The notes below the pieces were generated by a model that was not told the DNA's origin, did no database searches, and saw only the letters and a list, made by a program, of their open reading frames with translations. A stretch of DNA of 64,000 nucleotides from Methylobacterium sp. J-088 (GTDB lineage Bacteria > Pseudomonadota > Alphaproteobacteria > Rhizobiales > Beijerinckiaceae): positions 23,979 to 87,978 of the forward strand of contig NZ_JAKSYH010000194.1 of the NCBI RefSeq assembly GCF_022829295.1. Direction: 5' to 3'. This document shows, piece by piece, positions 16,062-24,561 of the stretch. Every line of letters starts with the position of its first letter. Position 1 is the first letter of the stretch. The position numbers and the translations under genes were made by a program.

Positions 16062-17681
16062 ATGAAAACGCGCCGCCTGATTGCCGCCGCCCTGGCCTGT
16101 TCCGTCGCCTCGACTGGACCCGTCGTCCTGGCGGGGCCTGCCAGCGCCGAGAGCGTGCTGCGCATCGCCATGACGGCCACCGACATTCCGACCACGACGG
16201 GGATGCCCAACAACGGCTTCGAGGGTATGCGCTTCCTCGGCTACCCGATCTTCGAGGGGCTGGTGCAATGGGACCTCAAGAGCACCACCAAGCTCGCCGG
16301 CATCGTCCCGGCCCTGGCCGAGCGCTGGGAGCAGGACCCGAACGACAAGGCGGTCTGGACCTTCCACCTGCGCCAGGGCGTCAAGTTCCATGACGGTACC
16401 GCGTTCAATGCCGACGCGGTGATCTGGAATCTGGACCGCTACTTCAAGAACGACAGCCCGCAATTCGAGCCGCAGGGCGCGGGCATTTCCCGGGCCCGGG
16501 CGCCGCTGGTCGGATCTTACAAGAAGATCGACGACGCGACGGTTCAGATCACCACCACGCAGGTGGCGTCGTACTTCCCCTACATGGCGGTCTACCTGCT
16601 GTTCACCTCACCCCAATCCTTCGAGAAGGCGGGGCGCGACTGGAGCAAGGTCGCCGCGCTACCGGCGGCCGGGACGGGGCCGTTCAAGATCACCCGCGTC
16701 GCCCCGCGGGAGGCGGTCGATCTCGCCAAGTTCGACGGCTACTGGGACCCGGACCGGATGGCCAAGGTCGACCGGGTCCGGCTGCTGCCGATCCCGGAGG
16801 CGAATGCCCGGGTCGCGGCCCTGCGGTCCGGACAGGTCGACTGGATCGAGGTGCCGGCGCCCGACGCGATCCCGTCCCTGAAGCAGGCCGGGTTCACCAT
16901 CACCACGGGCTCGTACCCGCATGTCTGGCCCTACATCTACAACATGGGCGCGAAAGACAGCCCCCTGAAGGACGTGCGTGTCCGGCAGGCGCTGAACTAC
17001 TGCGTCGACCGGTCCGCCCTGGTGGAGCTGCTCAACGGAACGGCCGAACCGGCCTCGGGATGGCTCAACGACAAGGACCCGAATTTCGGGTCCCCGAAGA
17101 ACCGCTACACGTTCGACGCCGCCAAGGGGAAGGCGCTGCTGGCCGAGGCCGGGTATTCGGATACGAAACCCCTGAAACTCAAGATCATGATCTCGTCGTC
17201 CGGCTCGGGACAGATGCTGCCCATGCCGATGAACGAGTACCTGCAGGAGAACCTGAAGCAGGCCTGCAACGTCGATCTCAGCTTCAACGTGGTCGAGTGG
17301 CAGGTGCTGTTGAACTCCAGCCGCGCGCTGCCGGATGCGCAGAGCCTGCAGGGCTCGTTGGCGCTCAACGTCTCCTCGCCCTCTTCGGACGCCGCCGTGA
17401 TGGCGCGCTACTTCGGGAGCGACCGCTTCCCCCCGGCCGGCTTCAACTTCCCGAACTGGAAGGACGACGCGTTCGACGCCGCCCTCAAGGCGCTGGCCGA
17501 GACCACCGACGCCAAGGTGGTCGACGCCCAGACCAAGGCCGCGCACGAGCGCCTCGTGGACAACCCGCCCTGGCTGTTCATCGTCCACGACCTCAACCCG
17601 CGCGGGATGGCGAAGACGGTCCACGGCTTCGTCTCGCCGCAATCCTGGTTCGTCGACCTCACCCTCGTCAGCGTGAAATAA
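16062..17681 (+). CDS. ABC transporter substrate-binding protein, family 5 (DppA/OppA-like)
   Basis: A 539-residue periplasmic binding protein. The ATG at 16062 is followed by a clear signal peptide, with probable cleavage after GPASA (about residue 29). Family-5 features include ALAERWEQDP, WTFHLRQGVKFHDGT, TGPFKI and the DVRVRQALNYCVDR segment. The family binds di- or oligopeptides, nickel or related solutes. No permease or ATPase gene is next to it, so it must use components coded elsewhere. An amidase gene follows after 4 bp, and the hydrolase operon is divergent with a 183-bp shared upstream region. Confidence 0.92.
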   Translation: MKTRRLIAAALACSVASTGPVVLAGPASAESVLRIAMTATDIPTTTGMPNNGFEGMRFLGYPIFEGLVQWDLKSTTKLAGIVPALAERWEQDPNDKAVWTFHLRQGVKFHDGTAFNADAVIWNLDRYFKNDSPQFEPQGAGISRARAPLVGSYKKIDDATVQITTTQVASYFPYMAVYLLFTSPQSFEKAGRDWSKVAALPAAGTGPFKITRVAPREAVDLAKFDGYWDPDRMAKVDRVRLLPIPEANARVAALRSGQVDWIEVPAPDAIPSLKQAGFTITTGSYPHVWPYIYNMGAKDSPLKDVRVRQALNYCVDRSALVELLNGTAEPASGWLNDKDPNFGSPKNRYTFDAAKGKALLAEAGYSDTKPLKLKIMISSSGSGQMLPMPMNEYLQENLKQACNVDLSFNVVEWQVLLNSSRALPDAQSLQGSLALNVSSPSSDAAVMARYFGSDRFPPAGFNFPNWKDDAFDAALKALAETTDAKVVDAQTKAAHERLVDNPPWLFIVHDLNPRGMAKTVHGFVSPQSWFVDLTLVSVK

Positions 17682-17685
17682 GCCG

Positions 17686-19077
17686 ATGCCCGATCTCGAT
17701 CCCGTCCACGCCTCCGCGGCCGAACTCGCCCGGTCGATCCGCGCGCGCAGCCTCTCGCCGGTCGACGCGGTGGACGCGCTGCTCGGGCGCATCACGCAAC
17801 TGGAGCCGAAGCTTCAGGCTTTCACGGAGGTGTTCTCCGCCGATGCGCGCCTCGCCGCCGAGGGGGCCGACCGGGCGATCCGGTCGGGCCACGCGGTGGG
17901 GCCGCTCCACGGCGTGCCGGTGGTGCTCAAGGACCTGATCGATCTGGAGGGCCGGATCACCATGGGCGGCTCGGCCGCCCACCGCGCCCGCAGGGCCGAG
18001 CGCACCGCGACCGTCGCCCGCCGCCTGATCGCGCAGGGGATGATCGTGCTGGGCAAGACCCACACGGTGGAATTCGCCTATGGCGGCTGGGGTACCAACC
18101 AGCATCTCGGCACGCCCTGGAACCCCTGGGACACGGAGGTTCCGCGCACGCCCGGCGGATCGAGCAGCGGCACCGGCGTCGCGGTGGCGGCCCGGATGGC
18201 GCCCTGGGGCATCGGCACCGATACCGGCGGCTCCGTGCGCCTGCCGGCTGCCTTCTGCGGGCTGACGGGGCTCAAGGTGACGGTCGGGCGGGTCTCGACC
18301 TGGGGGATCGTGCCGCTCTCGACGACCCTCGATTCGCCCGGGCCGCTCGCCCGCACGGTGGAGGACGCTGCGCTCCTCTACGAAGCGATCTCCGGGCCGG
18401 ATCCCCTGGATCCGACCACCCGCGGCATCCAGCCGGAGGCACCCTGGCCCACGCTCGACCGCGGCGTGCGCGGCCTGCGCCTCGGCCGCATGCCCGTGGT
18501 CGAGCGGGAGGGCGTCGCCGCCGACATGCTGGCCGCCTACGACGACGCCCTCGACCGGCTCGCCCGGCAGGGCGCCGAGATCGTGGACGTGGCCCTGCCG
18601 TTCCGGTTCAGCGACTGCGTGGCGATGAGCGCGATCACCAACGCCGAAGCCTACTTCGTCAACGGGACGTTGGCGGAGGACCCGTCCGCGCAACTCGGCG
18701 ACGCCGTGCGGGCCCGGATCCTGGCCGGCGCCACGGTCTCGGCGCAGGCGTATCTCGGCACGCTTCACCGCCGTGCCGCGATGAAGCAGGCCTATGCCGA
18801 GGCGTTGGCGGGGATCGACGCCCTGCTGACGCCGACCACAGAATCGGCTGCCGTGGCGCTCGCCGCGGTCGACGAGGCGCACCTGCCCTCGCGCTTCACC
18901 CGGTTCGGCAACCTGCTCGATCTCTGCGCCCTGGCGCTGCCGAACGGCTTCACGGCCGAGGGCCTTCCGCTTTCGCTGCAAGTCGTTTGCGGCGGCTACG
19001 AGGAAGCGATGGCGCTGCGGATCGGGCAGGCCTTCCAGCAGGCCACCGACTGGCATCTGCGTCAGCCATCCCCGTAA
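17686..19077 (+). CDS. Amidase signature-family hydrolase (second copy)
   Basis: A 463-residue amidase, directly downstream of the binding-protein gene (4 bp) and probably co-transcribed. The triad is complete: K82 (VVLKDLID), cis-Ser S160 in PGGSSSGTG, and nucleophile S183 in DTGGSVRLPA. The length equals that of the amidase at 7715-9106 but the sequences differ widely, so they are not recent duplicates. Its pairing with a family-5 binding protein suggests hydrolysis of an imported amide or peptide-like compound. Confidence 0.92.
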   Translation: MPDLDPVHASAAELARSIRARSLSPVDAVDALLGRITQLEPKLQAFTEVFSADARLAAEGADRAIRSGHAVGPLHGVPVVLKDLIDLEGRITMGGSAAHRARRAERTATVARRLIAQGMIVLGKTHTVEFAYGGWGTNQHLGTPWNPWDTEVPRTPGGSSSGTGVAVAARMAPWGIGTDTGGSVRLPAAFCGLTGLKVTVGRVSTWGIVPLSTTLDSPGPLARTVEDAALLYEAISGPDPLDPTTRGIQPEAPWPTLDRGVRGLRLGRMPVVEREGVAADMLAAYDDALDRLARQGAEIVDVALPFRFSDCVAMSAITNAEAYFVNGTLAEDPSAQLGDAVRARILAGATVSAQAYLGTLHRRAAMKQAYAEALAGIDALLTPTTESAAVALAAVDEAHLPSRFTRFGNLLDLCALALPNGFTAEGLPLSLQVVCGGYEEAMALRIGQAFQQATDWHLRQPSP

Positions 19078-19125
19078 GGATCGAGGCCTGCGGCGGCGGA
19101 CGCGATCAGGATGCGGGGTTGCGCG

Positions 19126-19404
19126 TCAGCGGTTGAACAACCCCCTGATCGACGCGAGGCACCACCAGACGAGCGTCACGTTGCTGATGACAGCATTGAC
19201 GCCGAAATGGACCATCAGGAAGGCGTACAGGCAGCCTACGTCAATGACCCCGATCACGCTGGCCGTGGCGTCCGACAGGATGCCGATCCACCACGCCCCC
19301 GTGACGGTGGCTAGACCGAACAGGCATAAACCCAAGGCGAGAAGGGCGGGGTGTGCCGCGCACCATTGGGCCACGGCCTGGTTATTCTGAGATGACCCGT
19401 CCAT
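19126..19404 (-). CDS. Small hypothetical membrane protein (92 aa)
   Basis: A 92-residue protein with an Asn/Gln-rich start (MDGSSQNNQ) and two or three hydrophobic segments (ALLALGLCLFGLATVTGAWW, ASVIGVIDVGCLYAFLMV, ISNVTLVWWCLASI). It is convergent with the amidase gene, 48 bp away. No family is recognised. The clear membrane-segment pattern and neighbour-like codon use favour a real gene. Confidence 0.55.
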   Translation of the reverse strand: MDGSSQNNQAVAQWCAAHPALLALGLCLFGLATVTGAWWIGILSDATASVIGVIDVGCLYAFLMVHFGVNAVISNVTLVWWCLASIRGLFNR

Positions 19405-19546
19405 GCCCCCACCCGAATCGATGAGCGGGGCCGATCATACGGGATTGCGACTGTCCGTCCTCTTGGCGACAGGCATGACCGCGGACGCCTGTGCGGCCCA
19501 GCACTGATGATCTTCGCGCCTCGCCGCCGTCCTTCGGAGGCGCTGC

Positions 19547-20251
19547 TCAGGCTGCCGGAGCCTGCCCGGCGACGACGACGCCGAGGGTGCCGAGCAGCGA
19601 GGATCGGGCGCGGCTCACCCGGCTCTTCACGGTGCCGACCTGACACCCGAGCTTGCTCGCCGCCTCCTCGTAGGTATGGCCTTCGGCGCCGACCAGCAGC
19701 AACGCCTGCCGCTGCGCCACCGGCAATCCTTCGAGGCGCGCCCATACGACCTTGAGGGTGCTGGCATCCTCCTGATCGGCGAGGCTGGTCATCTGGCCCG
19801 CATGCGTTCCGTCGACATCCTCGATCTCGCGCCGGGTCTTGCGCAACTCCGAGTAGAATTGATTGCGCAGGATCGTGAACAGCCACGCGGTGAAGTTCGT
19901 GCCGGGGCGGAACCGTGTCTGGTTGGCCCAGGCCTTGACGAAGGTCTCCTGGACGAGATCGTCGGCCCGGTTGACGTCCCCCGCCAGGGACAGCGCGAAG
20001 GTCCGCAGCGCCGGCAGCGCCTTGATGATGTCGCCCCGGAAATCGAAGGGCACAAGCTGGCCGTGGGCGGCGACCGCGACCTCGAACCGCGCAACCAGAT
20101 CTCCGAGTTGCGCCGGCAGAGGCTCCAGCTCGACGAGCTTGAAATAGTCGCGGATCGGCAGGGCGAGGTGCTGCCCGATGGCCGTGGCGTAGCCATCGGC
20201 CTTGCGGTCGATTTCGGCCCTGCTCGACGGCTTCGTGGCGTCTTCGATCAT
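19547..20251 (-). CDS. ECF sigma factor of the EcfG type with a NepR-like N-terminal extension
   Basis: A 234-residue protein. Region 2 spans about residues 72-138 (GDVNRADDLVQETFVKAW, WLFTILRNQFYSE) and region 4 about 165-222 (GLPVAQRQALLL, TYEEAASKLGCQVGTVKSR), typical of EcfG general-stress sigma factors. Residues 24-58 (AIGQHLALPIRDYFKLVE then LEPLPAQLGDLVARFE) resemble the helical core of the NepR anti-sigma factor, especially the EPLP signature, although the following PDRF is replaced by PAQL. Known: free NepR binds EcfG until phosphorylated PhyR removes it. Inferred: the fused segment may inhibit its own sigma domain or bind PhyR. No PhyR gene is nearby. Confidence 0.85.
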   Translation of the reverse strand: MIEDATKPSSRAEIDRKADGYATAIGQHLALPIRDYFKLVELEPLPAQLGDLVARFEVAVAAHGQLVPFDFRGDIIKALPALRTFALSLAGDVNRADDLVQETFVKAWANQTRFRPGTNFTAWLFTILRNQFYSELRKTRREIEDVDGTHAGQMTSLADQEDASTLKVVWARLEGLPVAQRQALLLVGAEGHTYEEAASKLGCQVGTVKSRVSRARSSLLGTLGVVVAGQAPAA

Positions 20252-20454
20252 GGACGTATCCGGATCCCGTTACTTGTATACTGGAACTGCTCTAACATCC
20301 GTACCGGTGGAAATATGAACCGATACCAAACGCTCCCAGCGGTATCGGGGGGTAGAGGCAACGGGCGCCTAACGGCCGAGGTTAATCCATCCGTGCTTCT
20401 GAGCTGGAAGCGGCCTGTCCGGCGGTGCAGACTGCGCATCGTGAGGAGCGCGCG

Positions 20455-21102
20455 ATGAATCAGCACCACGGGGATCACGATCATGTGCATCACGGCAGCG
20501 AAATCTCGCCGGTCGAAGCCCGTGTGCGGGCGCTGGAATCGCTGCTGACCGAGAAGGGGTATCTCGACCCGGCCGCCCTCGACGCGCTGGTCGAACTCTA
20601 CGAGACCGAGGTCGGTCCGCATCTGGGCGCCCGGGTGGTGGCCCGGGCCTGGGTCGATCCCGCATTCCGGACGCGGCTGCTGACCGAGGCCACGCCGGCG
20701 ATCGCGGAACTGGGCATCGGCGGGCGCGGCGGCGAGCATATGGTGGTGGTGGAGAACACGCCCGAGATGCACAACCTCGTCGTCTGCACGTTGTGCTCCT
20801 GCTATCCCTGGCCGGTGCTGGGCCTGCCACCGGTCTGGTACAAGGCGCCGCCCTACCGGGCCCGGGCCGTGATCGATCCGCGCGGCGTGCTGGCGGAGTT
20901 CGGGGTGACGCTGCCGGAGACCACCCGCATCACGGTCTGGGATTCGACCGCCGAGACCCGCTACATGGTCCTGCCGATGCGCCCCGCGGGGACGGAGGGC
21001 TTTTCCGAAGAGGCCTTGGCTGCCCTCGTCACGCGCGATTCCATGATCGGCACCGGGCTGCCCAGGGCCCTGCCGGTCGAACCCGCGGAGATGCCGGTAT
21101 GA
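20455..21102 (+). CDS. nthA: Cobalt-type nitrile hydratase alpha subunit
   Basis: A 215-residue subunit. The metal site VCTLCSCYPW (C111, C114, C116) has Thr after the first Cys, the cobalt-type signature; iron enzymes have Ser there. C114 and C116 are the cysteines normally oxidised to sulfinic and sulfenic acid. The N-terminus MNQHHGDHDHVHHG is His-rich, which may help metal handling. The start at 20455 follows GAGGAG. Nitrile hydratase converts nitriles to amides in the cytoplasm. The beta-subunit ATG overlaps the stop (ATGA). Confidence 0.96.
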   Translation: MNQHHGDHDHVHHGSEISPVEARVRALESLLTEKGYLDPAALDALVELYETEVGPHLGARVVARAWVDPAFRTRLLTEATPAIAELGIGGRGGEHMVVVENTPEMHNLVVCTLCSCYPWPVLGLPPVWYKAPPYRARAVIDPRGVLAEFGVTLPETTRITVWDSTAETRYMVLPMRPAGTEGFSEEALAALVTRDSMIGTGLPRALPVEPAEMPV

Positions 21103-21758
21103 ACGGTGCCCAGGATCTCGGCGGCGCGCACGGCTTCGGGCCGGTGGTGCCGGAGCCGGACGAGCCGGTGTTCCACGCCGCGTGGGAGCGGCGCGTCTTC
21201 GCGATGGCGCTCGCCATGGGCTACACCGGCGCCTGGAACCTCGACGGCAGCCGCGCCGCCCGCGAGTCGCTGCCCCCGGCCGAATACCTCGCGTCGAGCT
21301 ACTACGCGATCTGGCTGAAGGCCCTGGAGAAGCAGCTCGCCGCCACCGGGCTGGCCACGCCTGCCGAGATGGAGGCCGGCCGGGCTGCAGAGCCGGCCAA
21401 GCCCGTGGCGCGGACCCTGGCGCGCGACGGCCTGGAGCAACGTTTCCGGGCGGGCTTCCCGAGCAGCCGGGCGACCGACGCCCCGGCCCGCTTCGCGCTC
21501 GGCGACGCGGTCCGGGCCCGCAACATCCACCCGACCACGCATACTCGGCTGCCGCGCTACGTCCGCGGGAAGCGCGGGCGGATCGTACGCGTCGACGGAG
21601 CTTTCGTCTTTCCCGACACCAACGCCTATCAGACGGGCGAGAACCCGGTCTGGCTCTACACGGTTGCGTTCAGCGCGCAGGACCTGTGGGGCGAGAGCGG
21701 CGATCCCGGCGGGACCGTCACGGTGGCGGCCTTCGAACCCTATCTGGAACCCGCGTGA
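21099..21758 (+). CDS. nthB: Nitrile hydratase beta subunit
   Basis: A 219-residue subunit. It has the N-terminal DLGGAHGFGPV motif and the AWERRVFAMALAMG helix typical of beta subunits, then a C-terminal SH3-like domain with GDAVRARN, HTRLPRYVRGKRG and the family end WLYTVAF, LWGE and FEPYLEPA. It pairs with the alpha subunit to form the active heterodimer. The start overlaps the alpha stop by four bases, and its own stop overlaps the next start (GTGA), so the three genes are translated as one unit. Confidence 0.96.
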   Translation: MNGAQDLGGAHGFGPVVPEPDEPVFHAAWERRVFAMALAMGYTGAWNLDGSRAARESLPPAEYLASSYYAIWLKALEKQLAATGLATPAEMEAGRAAEPAKPVARTLARDGLEQRFRAGFPSSRATDAPARFALGDAVRARNIHPTTHTRLPRYVRGKRGRIVRVDGAFVFPDTNAYQTGENPVWLYTVAFSAQDLWGESGDPGGTVTVAAFEPYLEPA

Positions 21759-22078
21759 CCGACTTATCGCCCAGCCCCTTTTCGGCCCCCTGGGAGGCCC
21801 AGGTCTTCGCCATGGTGGTCAGCCTGCGCGAGGCCGGGCTGTTCACGTGGTCGGAATGGGCGGAGCGTCTCGGCCAGGGCATCCGCCCGGCGGGCGCGCC
21901 CGAGCGCGCCGCCGATTACGGCGCGTGGCTGGCCACCCTGGAGGGCATCCTCGCCGAGCGCCGCGTGGCCGGCCCCGAGACCGTCGCGGCGCGGACGGAG
22001 GCCTTCCGGCGGGCCGCCGAGGCCACGCCGCACGGCGAGCCGATCCGCCTGGAGAATGACCCGCTCTACCGACCCTGA
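21755..22078 (+). CDS. Nitrile hydratase activator (cobalt-type self-subunit-swapping chaperone)
   Basis: A 107-residue protein from GTG 21755. It resembles the N-terminal half of the beta subunit (FSAPWEAQVFAMVVSLREAGLFTWSEWAERLG), as expected for the small activator found with cobalt nitrile hydratases, which carries the alpha subunit during cobalt insertion and subunit swapping. It is coupled to nthB. Its last 13 bp overlap the 3' end of the convergent gene at 22066-22941. No cobalt transporter or aliphatic amidase gene follows it. Confidence 0.9.
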   Translation: MTDLSPSPFSAPWEAQVFAMVVSLREAGLFTWSEWAERLGQGIRPAGAPERAADYGAWLATLEGILAERRVAGPETVAARTEAFRRAAEATPHGEPIRLENDPLYRP

Positions 22079-22941
22079 CCACGCAGGCTCTCGAGCGGCA
22101 CCGGGGCGGCATGCGACCGGCCGGTCATCAGCTGATCGAGGAGCGCCAGCACCTCCGGCCGGCCGCAATTGCGCGCCGGCTCGAACGGCGTCCAGGTCTG
22201 CACGAAATCGAGGCGCTCGAACACGTCGCGGTAGCGGCGCAATTCGTTCGGGGTGAGCGGAACGCCGCGCACGAAGGCCTTGTGCGCCGAGATCGTGGTC
22301 GCCCGGCGGAAATCGGTCGGATCGAGCTCGAACTTCAGGGCGTCGCCGCAGAAGCAGATTTTTCGCGATCGATCGTAGAGAACCGCGTGGCCGTCGAAAT
22401 GACCCGCGGTCCGATGCAGCTCCAGCCCCGGCAGCGGCTCCAGGAAATCGTCGTAGGGCCAGCTCACCTGCAGCGCCGCGCTCCACGTGAAGTCGGCCGC
22501 GGCCAGGCAGAGTTCCGGGTCGAACCGGTCCTGCAATTGCGGCAATGCCCCGTAGGCGTGCGGATGCGAGGCGGAGAGCACCGCAATGCCGCCGAGGCGT
22601 TCGATCTGGTCGAGGGCGGCCTCGCTGAACACCGGGCAGCCCTCGAAACCCATGTTCCCGCGCTCGGTCTGGATCAGGTAGGCGGACGGGCCGATGCCCG
22701 AGACCGGATCGTTCCAGAACCGCCACACGCCCGGCTCCAGTTCCTGCCAGTGGCACGGAAAGGCATCCTGTGCCTCCCGCGCCGTGCGGAAGCGCCAGCC
22801 GTCCTGCGGCACGACGTGGCGGGCATCGAGACACATCGGGCAGGCGGCCGGGGTCTCGAAATGGCGCTGCCAGAACCCGCAATTGTCGCAGGTGTAGGCG
22901 GGCAGCTTCAGGGCGCCCGCGAAGGGCAGATAGCCGGGCAT
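22066..22941 (-). CDS. Zinc-ribbon metallo-beta-lactamase-fold protein
   Basis: A 291-residue protein starting at 22941 behind AAGAAGG. The N-terminus holds two Cys pairs (CDNC at about 18-21, CPMC at about 34-37), forming a likely zinc ribbon or rubredoxin-like knuckle. The rest follows the MBL fold: SASHPHAYGAL in place of the usual THxHxDH, RTAGHFDGHAVLYD and ICFCGDALKFEL. The first metal motif is degenerate, so hydrolase activity is not certain. The substrate is unknown. It is convergent with the nitrile hydratase operon and overlaps its last gene by 13 bp. Confidence 0.78.
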   Translation of the reverse strand: MPGYLPFAGALKLPAYTCDNCGFWQRHFETPAACPMCLDARHVVPQDGWRFRTAREAQDAFPCHWQELEPGVWRFWNDPVSGIGPSAYLIQTERGNMGFEGCPVFSEAALDQIERLGGIAVLSASHPHAYGALPQLQDRFDPELCLAAADFTWSAALQVSWPYDDFLEPLPGLELHRTAGHFDGHAVLYDRSRKICFCGDALKFELDPTDFRRATTISAHKAFVRGVPLTPNELRRYRDVFERLDFVQTWTPFEPARNCGRPEVLALLDQLMTGRSHAAPVPLESLRGQGR

Positions 22942-22997
22942 TTTCTTGAACCTTCTTCGGGGCGGCTGGAGCAGGCGGCGCGACGGGGTGCAGCCGC

Positions 22998-24008
22998 CTA
23001 TGTCCGATCCGGCAGCCGGCGAGCCGAGCGGGCGGCGTGGACGGTACCGGCGAGCCCGATCAGCGCCAGCCCGGCGAGCCCGCCGACCACGAGGTCGCGG
23101 GTGCGGCTCGTGACGAATTCGCTGCGGCTCGCCTTGGTCCGACCGGAGAAACGGCCGTCGATCCCGACCGGGCCCGGCACAGGTTCGAACAGGTTCCCCT
23201 TCATCTCGGGGATGGTCTCGTCCGAGAGCTGGGCCGACCACATGGAGGCGGCCTTGCGGTCGGCGAGCGCCGGAGCCAGGGCCTGCGCGGCCGCCATCAT
23301 CATCGACGAGCGCCCGACCCAGACCTCCCGGCGCGGATTCTCGACGGCGTACGCGATCGCCTCGGCGCAGAGCCGCGGGTCGAAGACCGGATCCGGCGCG
23401 TATTGCCGGTGCCCGGTCCGGTTGCGCGCCCAGTTGAACTGGGGCGTGTTGACCGCCGGCAGGTAGATGACGCTGAGGCTGACATTCACCCGGTCGTGCA
23501 GCAATTCGCAGCGCAGGGCGTCGGTGAAGCCCGAGACCGCGAACTTCGCTGCGCAGTAAGGCGCCTGCAGCGGCGCGGCCCGGACCGCGAGGCCGGACGA
23601 AACCTGGATGATCGCGCCCCGGTTGCGCCGCTTCATGTAGCGCAGCGCGGCGAGCGTCCCGTAGACCTGGCTCAGATAGGTCGTCTCGGTGACCCGCCGG
23701 TACTCGTCCGGGGTGATCTGGTCGGCCGGGTTCACCACGGTCGACATCGCGTTGTTCACCCAGGCGCGGATCGGCCCAAGCTCGGCCTCGATCCGCGCGG
23801 CGGCGGCGTCCACGGCCTTCGAATCGGCGACGTCGGCGCTGATCGCCAGCACCGGCTGCCCGTAGGCCGCCAGCGCCCGCTCGGCCGCGGAGAGCCGGTC
23901 GGGATCGCGCGCGATCACCGCCACCGACCATCCACGCTCGGCGAGGGCATGCGCCGCCGCCAGTCCGATCCCGGCCGTACCGCCGGTCACGACCGCAACC
24001 CGAGCCAT
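22998..24008 (-). CDS. Short-chain dehydrogenase/reductase with C-terminal membrane anchor
   Basis: A 336-residue SDR starting at 24008 behind GAGGTGG. The cofactor motif is TGGTAGIG, with NNAM in place of the common NNAG. The active site has Ser in QVSSGLAV and the YCAAK (YxxxK) motif. Beyond the normal fold of about 250 residues there is a tail ending in a hydrophobic stretch, VVGGLAGLALIGLAGTVHAA, then a basic RSARR end. This suggests attachment to the inner membrane with the catalytic domain in the cytoplasm. The substrate is unknown. The 56-bp gap to the MBL-fold gene suggests a shared transcript. Confidence 0.88.
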   Translation of the reverse strand: MARVAVVTGGTAGIGLAAAHALAERGWSVAVIARDPDRLSAAERALAAYGQPVLAISADVADSKAVDAAAARIEAELGPIRAWVNNAMSTVVNPADQITPDEYRRVTETTYLSQVYGTLAALRYMKRRNRGAIIQVSSGLAVRAAPLQAPYCAAKFAVSGFTDALRCELLHDRVNVSLSVIYLPAVNTPQFNWARNRTGHRQYAPDPVFDPRLCAEAIAYAVENPRREVWVGRSSMMMAAAQALAPALADRKAASMWSAQLSDETIPEMKGNLFEPVPGPVGIDGRFSGRTKASRSEFVTSRTRDLVVGGLAGLALIGLAGTVHAARSARRLPDRT

Positions 24009-24189
24009 ATCCACCTCATCGTCGTCAGGAATTCGAACGGCAACCCGGATCGCGCCGGTCGGTTGCCCTGCGGCATCGGGCCGGAACGTCACGGGGGGCG
24101 ACGATTTCGCGTTCCGCCACGCAACGACCGAGTCCGGCCGCTGTTAACCGCTTGTGTTGCGTCATGCCGAACCACCGAAGGTCGAAGTC

Positions 24190-24447
24190 ATGCGCTCCAG
24201 ACGACGCTTCTCCCTGCCGATCGATCCCTGGCCCCAGGCCTCGCTGGCCGAGCGGACGGCGGTCGGGATGGTGCTGACCTTCCTGCTTCTACTTCCGGCC
24301 TGCGCGGCCGGGGCGGCGCTGTTCGTGATCGCCGTGGTCGCGATGTACATCTCCTGGTCCTACGACCTCGGCGCCGCCCTGCGCGGCGTCATCGTCCGGC
24401 ACGCTGTCATCCCGGGCCGTCGTGGCCGGGTGGTCCGGAAGGTCTGA
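24190..24447 (+). CDS. Small hypothetical membrane protein (85 aa)
   Basis: An 85-residue protein from the ATG at 24190. A basic start (MRSRRRF) is followed by LPIDPWPQASLAERTAVG and a long hydrophobic segment, about residues 27-58, that may form two membrane passes, then an Arg-rich C-terminus. The frame is open back to a GTG at 24154, but the ATG has the better ribosome binding site (GAAGGTCG). No family is recognised. Confidence 0.55.
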   Translation: MRSRRRFSLPIDPWPQASLAERTAVGMVLTFLLLLPACAAGAALFVIAVVAMYISWSYDLGAALRGVIVRHAVIPGRRGRVVRKV

Positions 24448-24561
24448 ATATCCACCCGGCGCGCAGGACACCTCCGGCGCAGTCGTTTGCGGGTTCAGAA
24501 TTCGCCCGCTCCGCCATCAATGGCCGCTGAAAACCCCTCGCCCCGCTTGGGGGCTTCGATG

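Noticed and set aside
20283..20309. GGAAC-N17-CGGT resembling an EcfG-type promoter upstream of nitrile hydratase
   Set aside because: Only the first half matches well; the -10-like part differs from CGTT and a chance match is likely.
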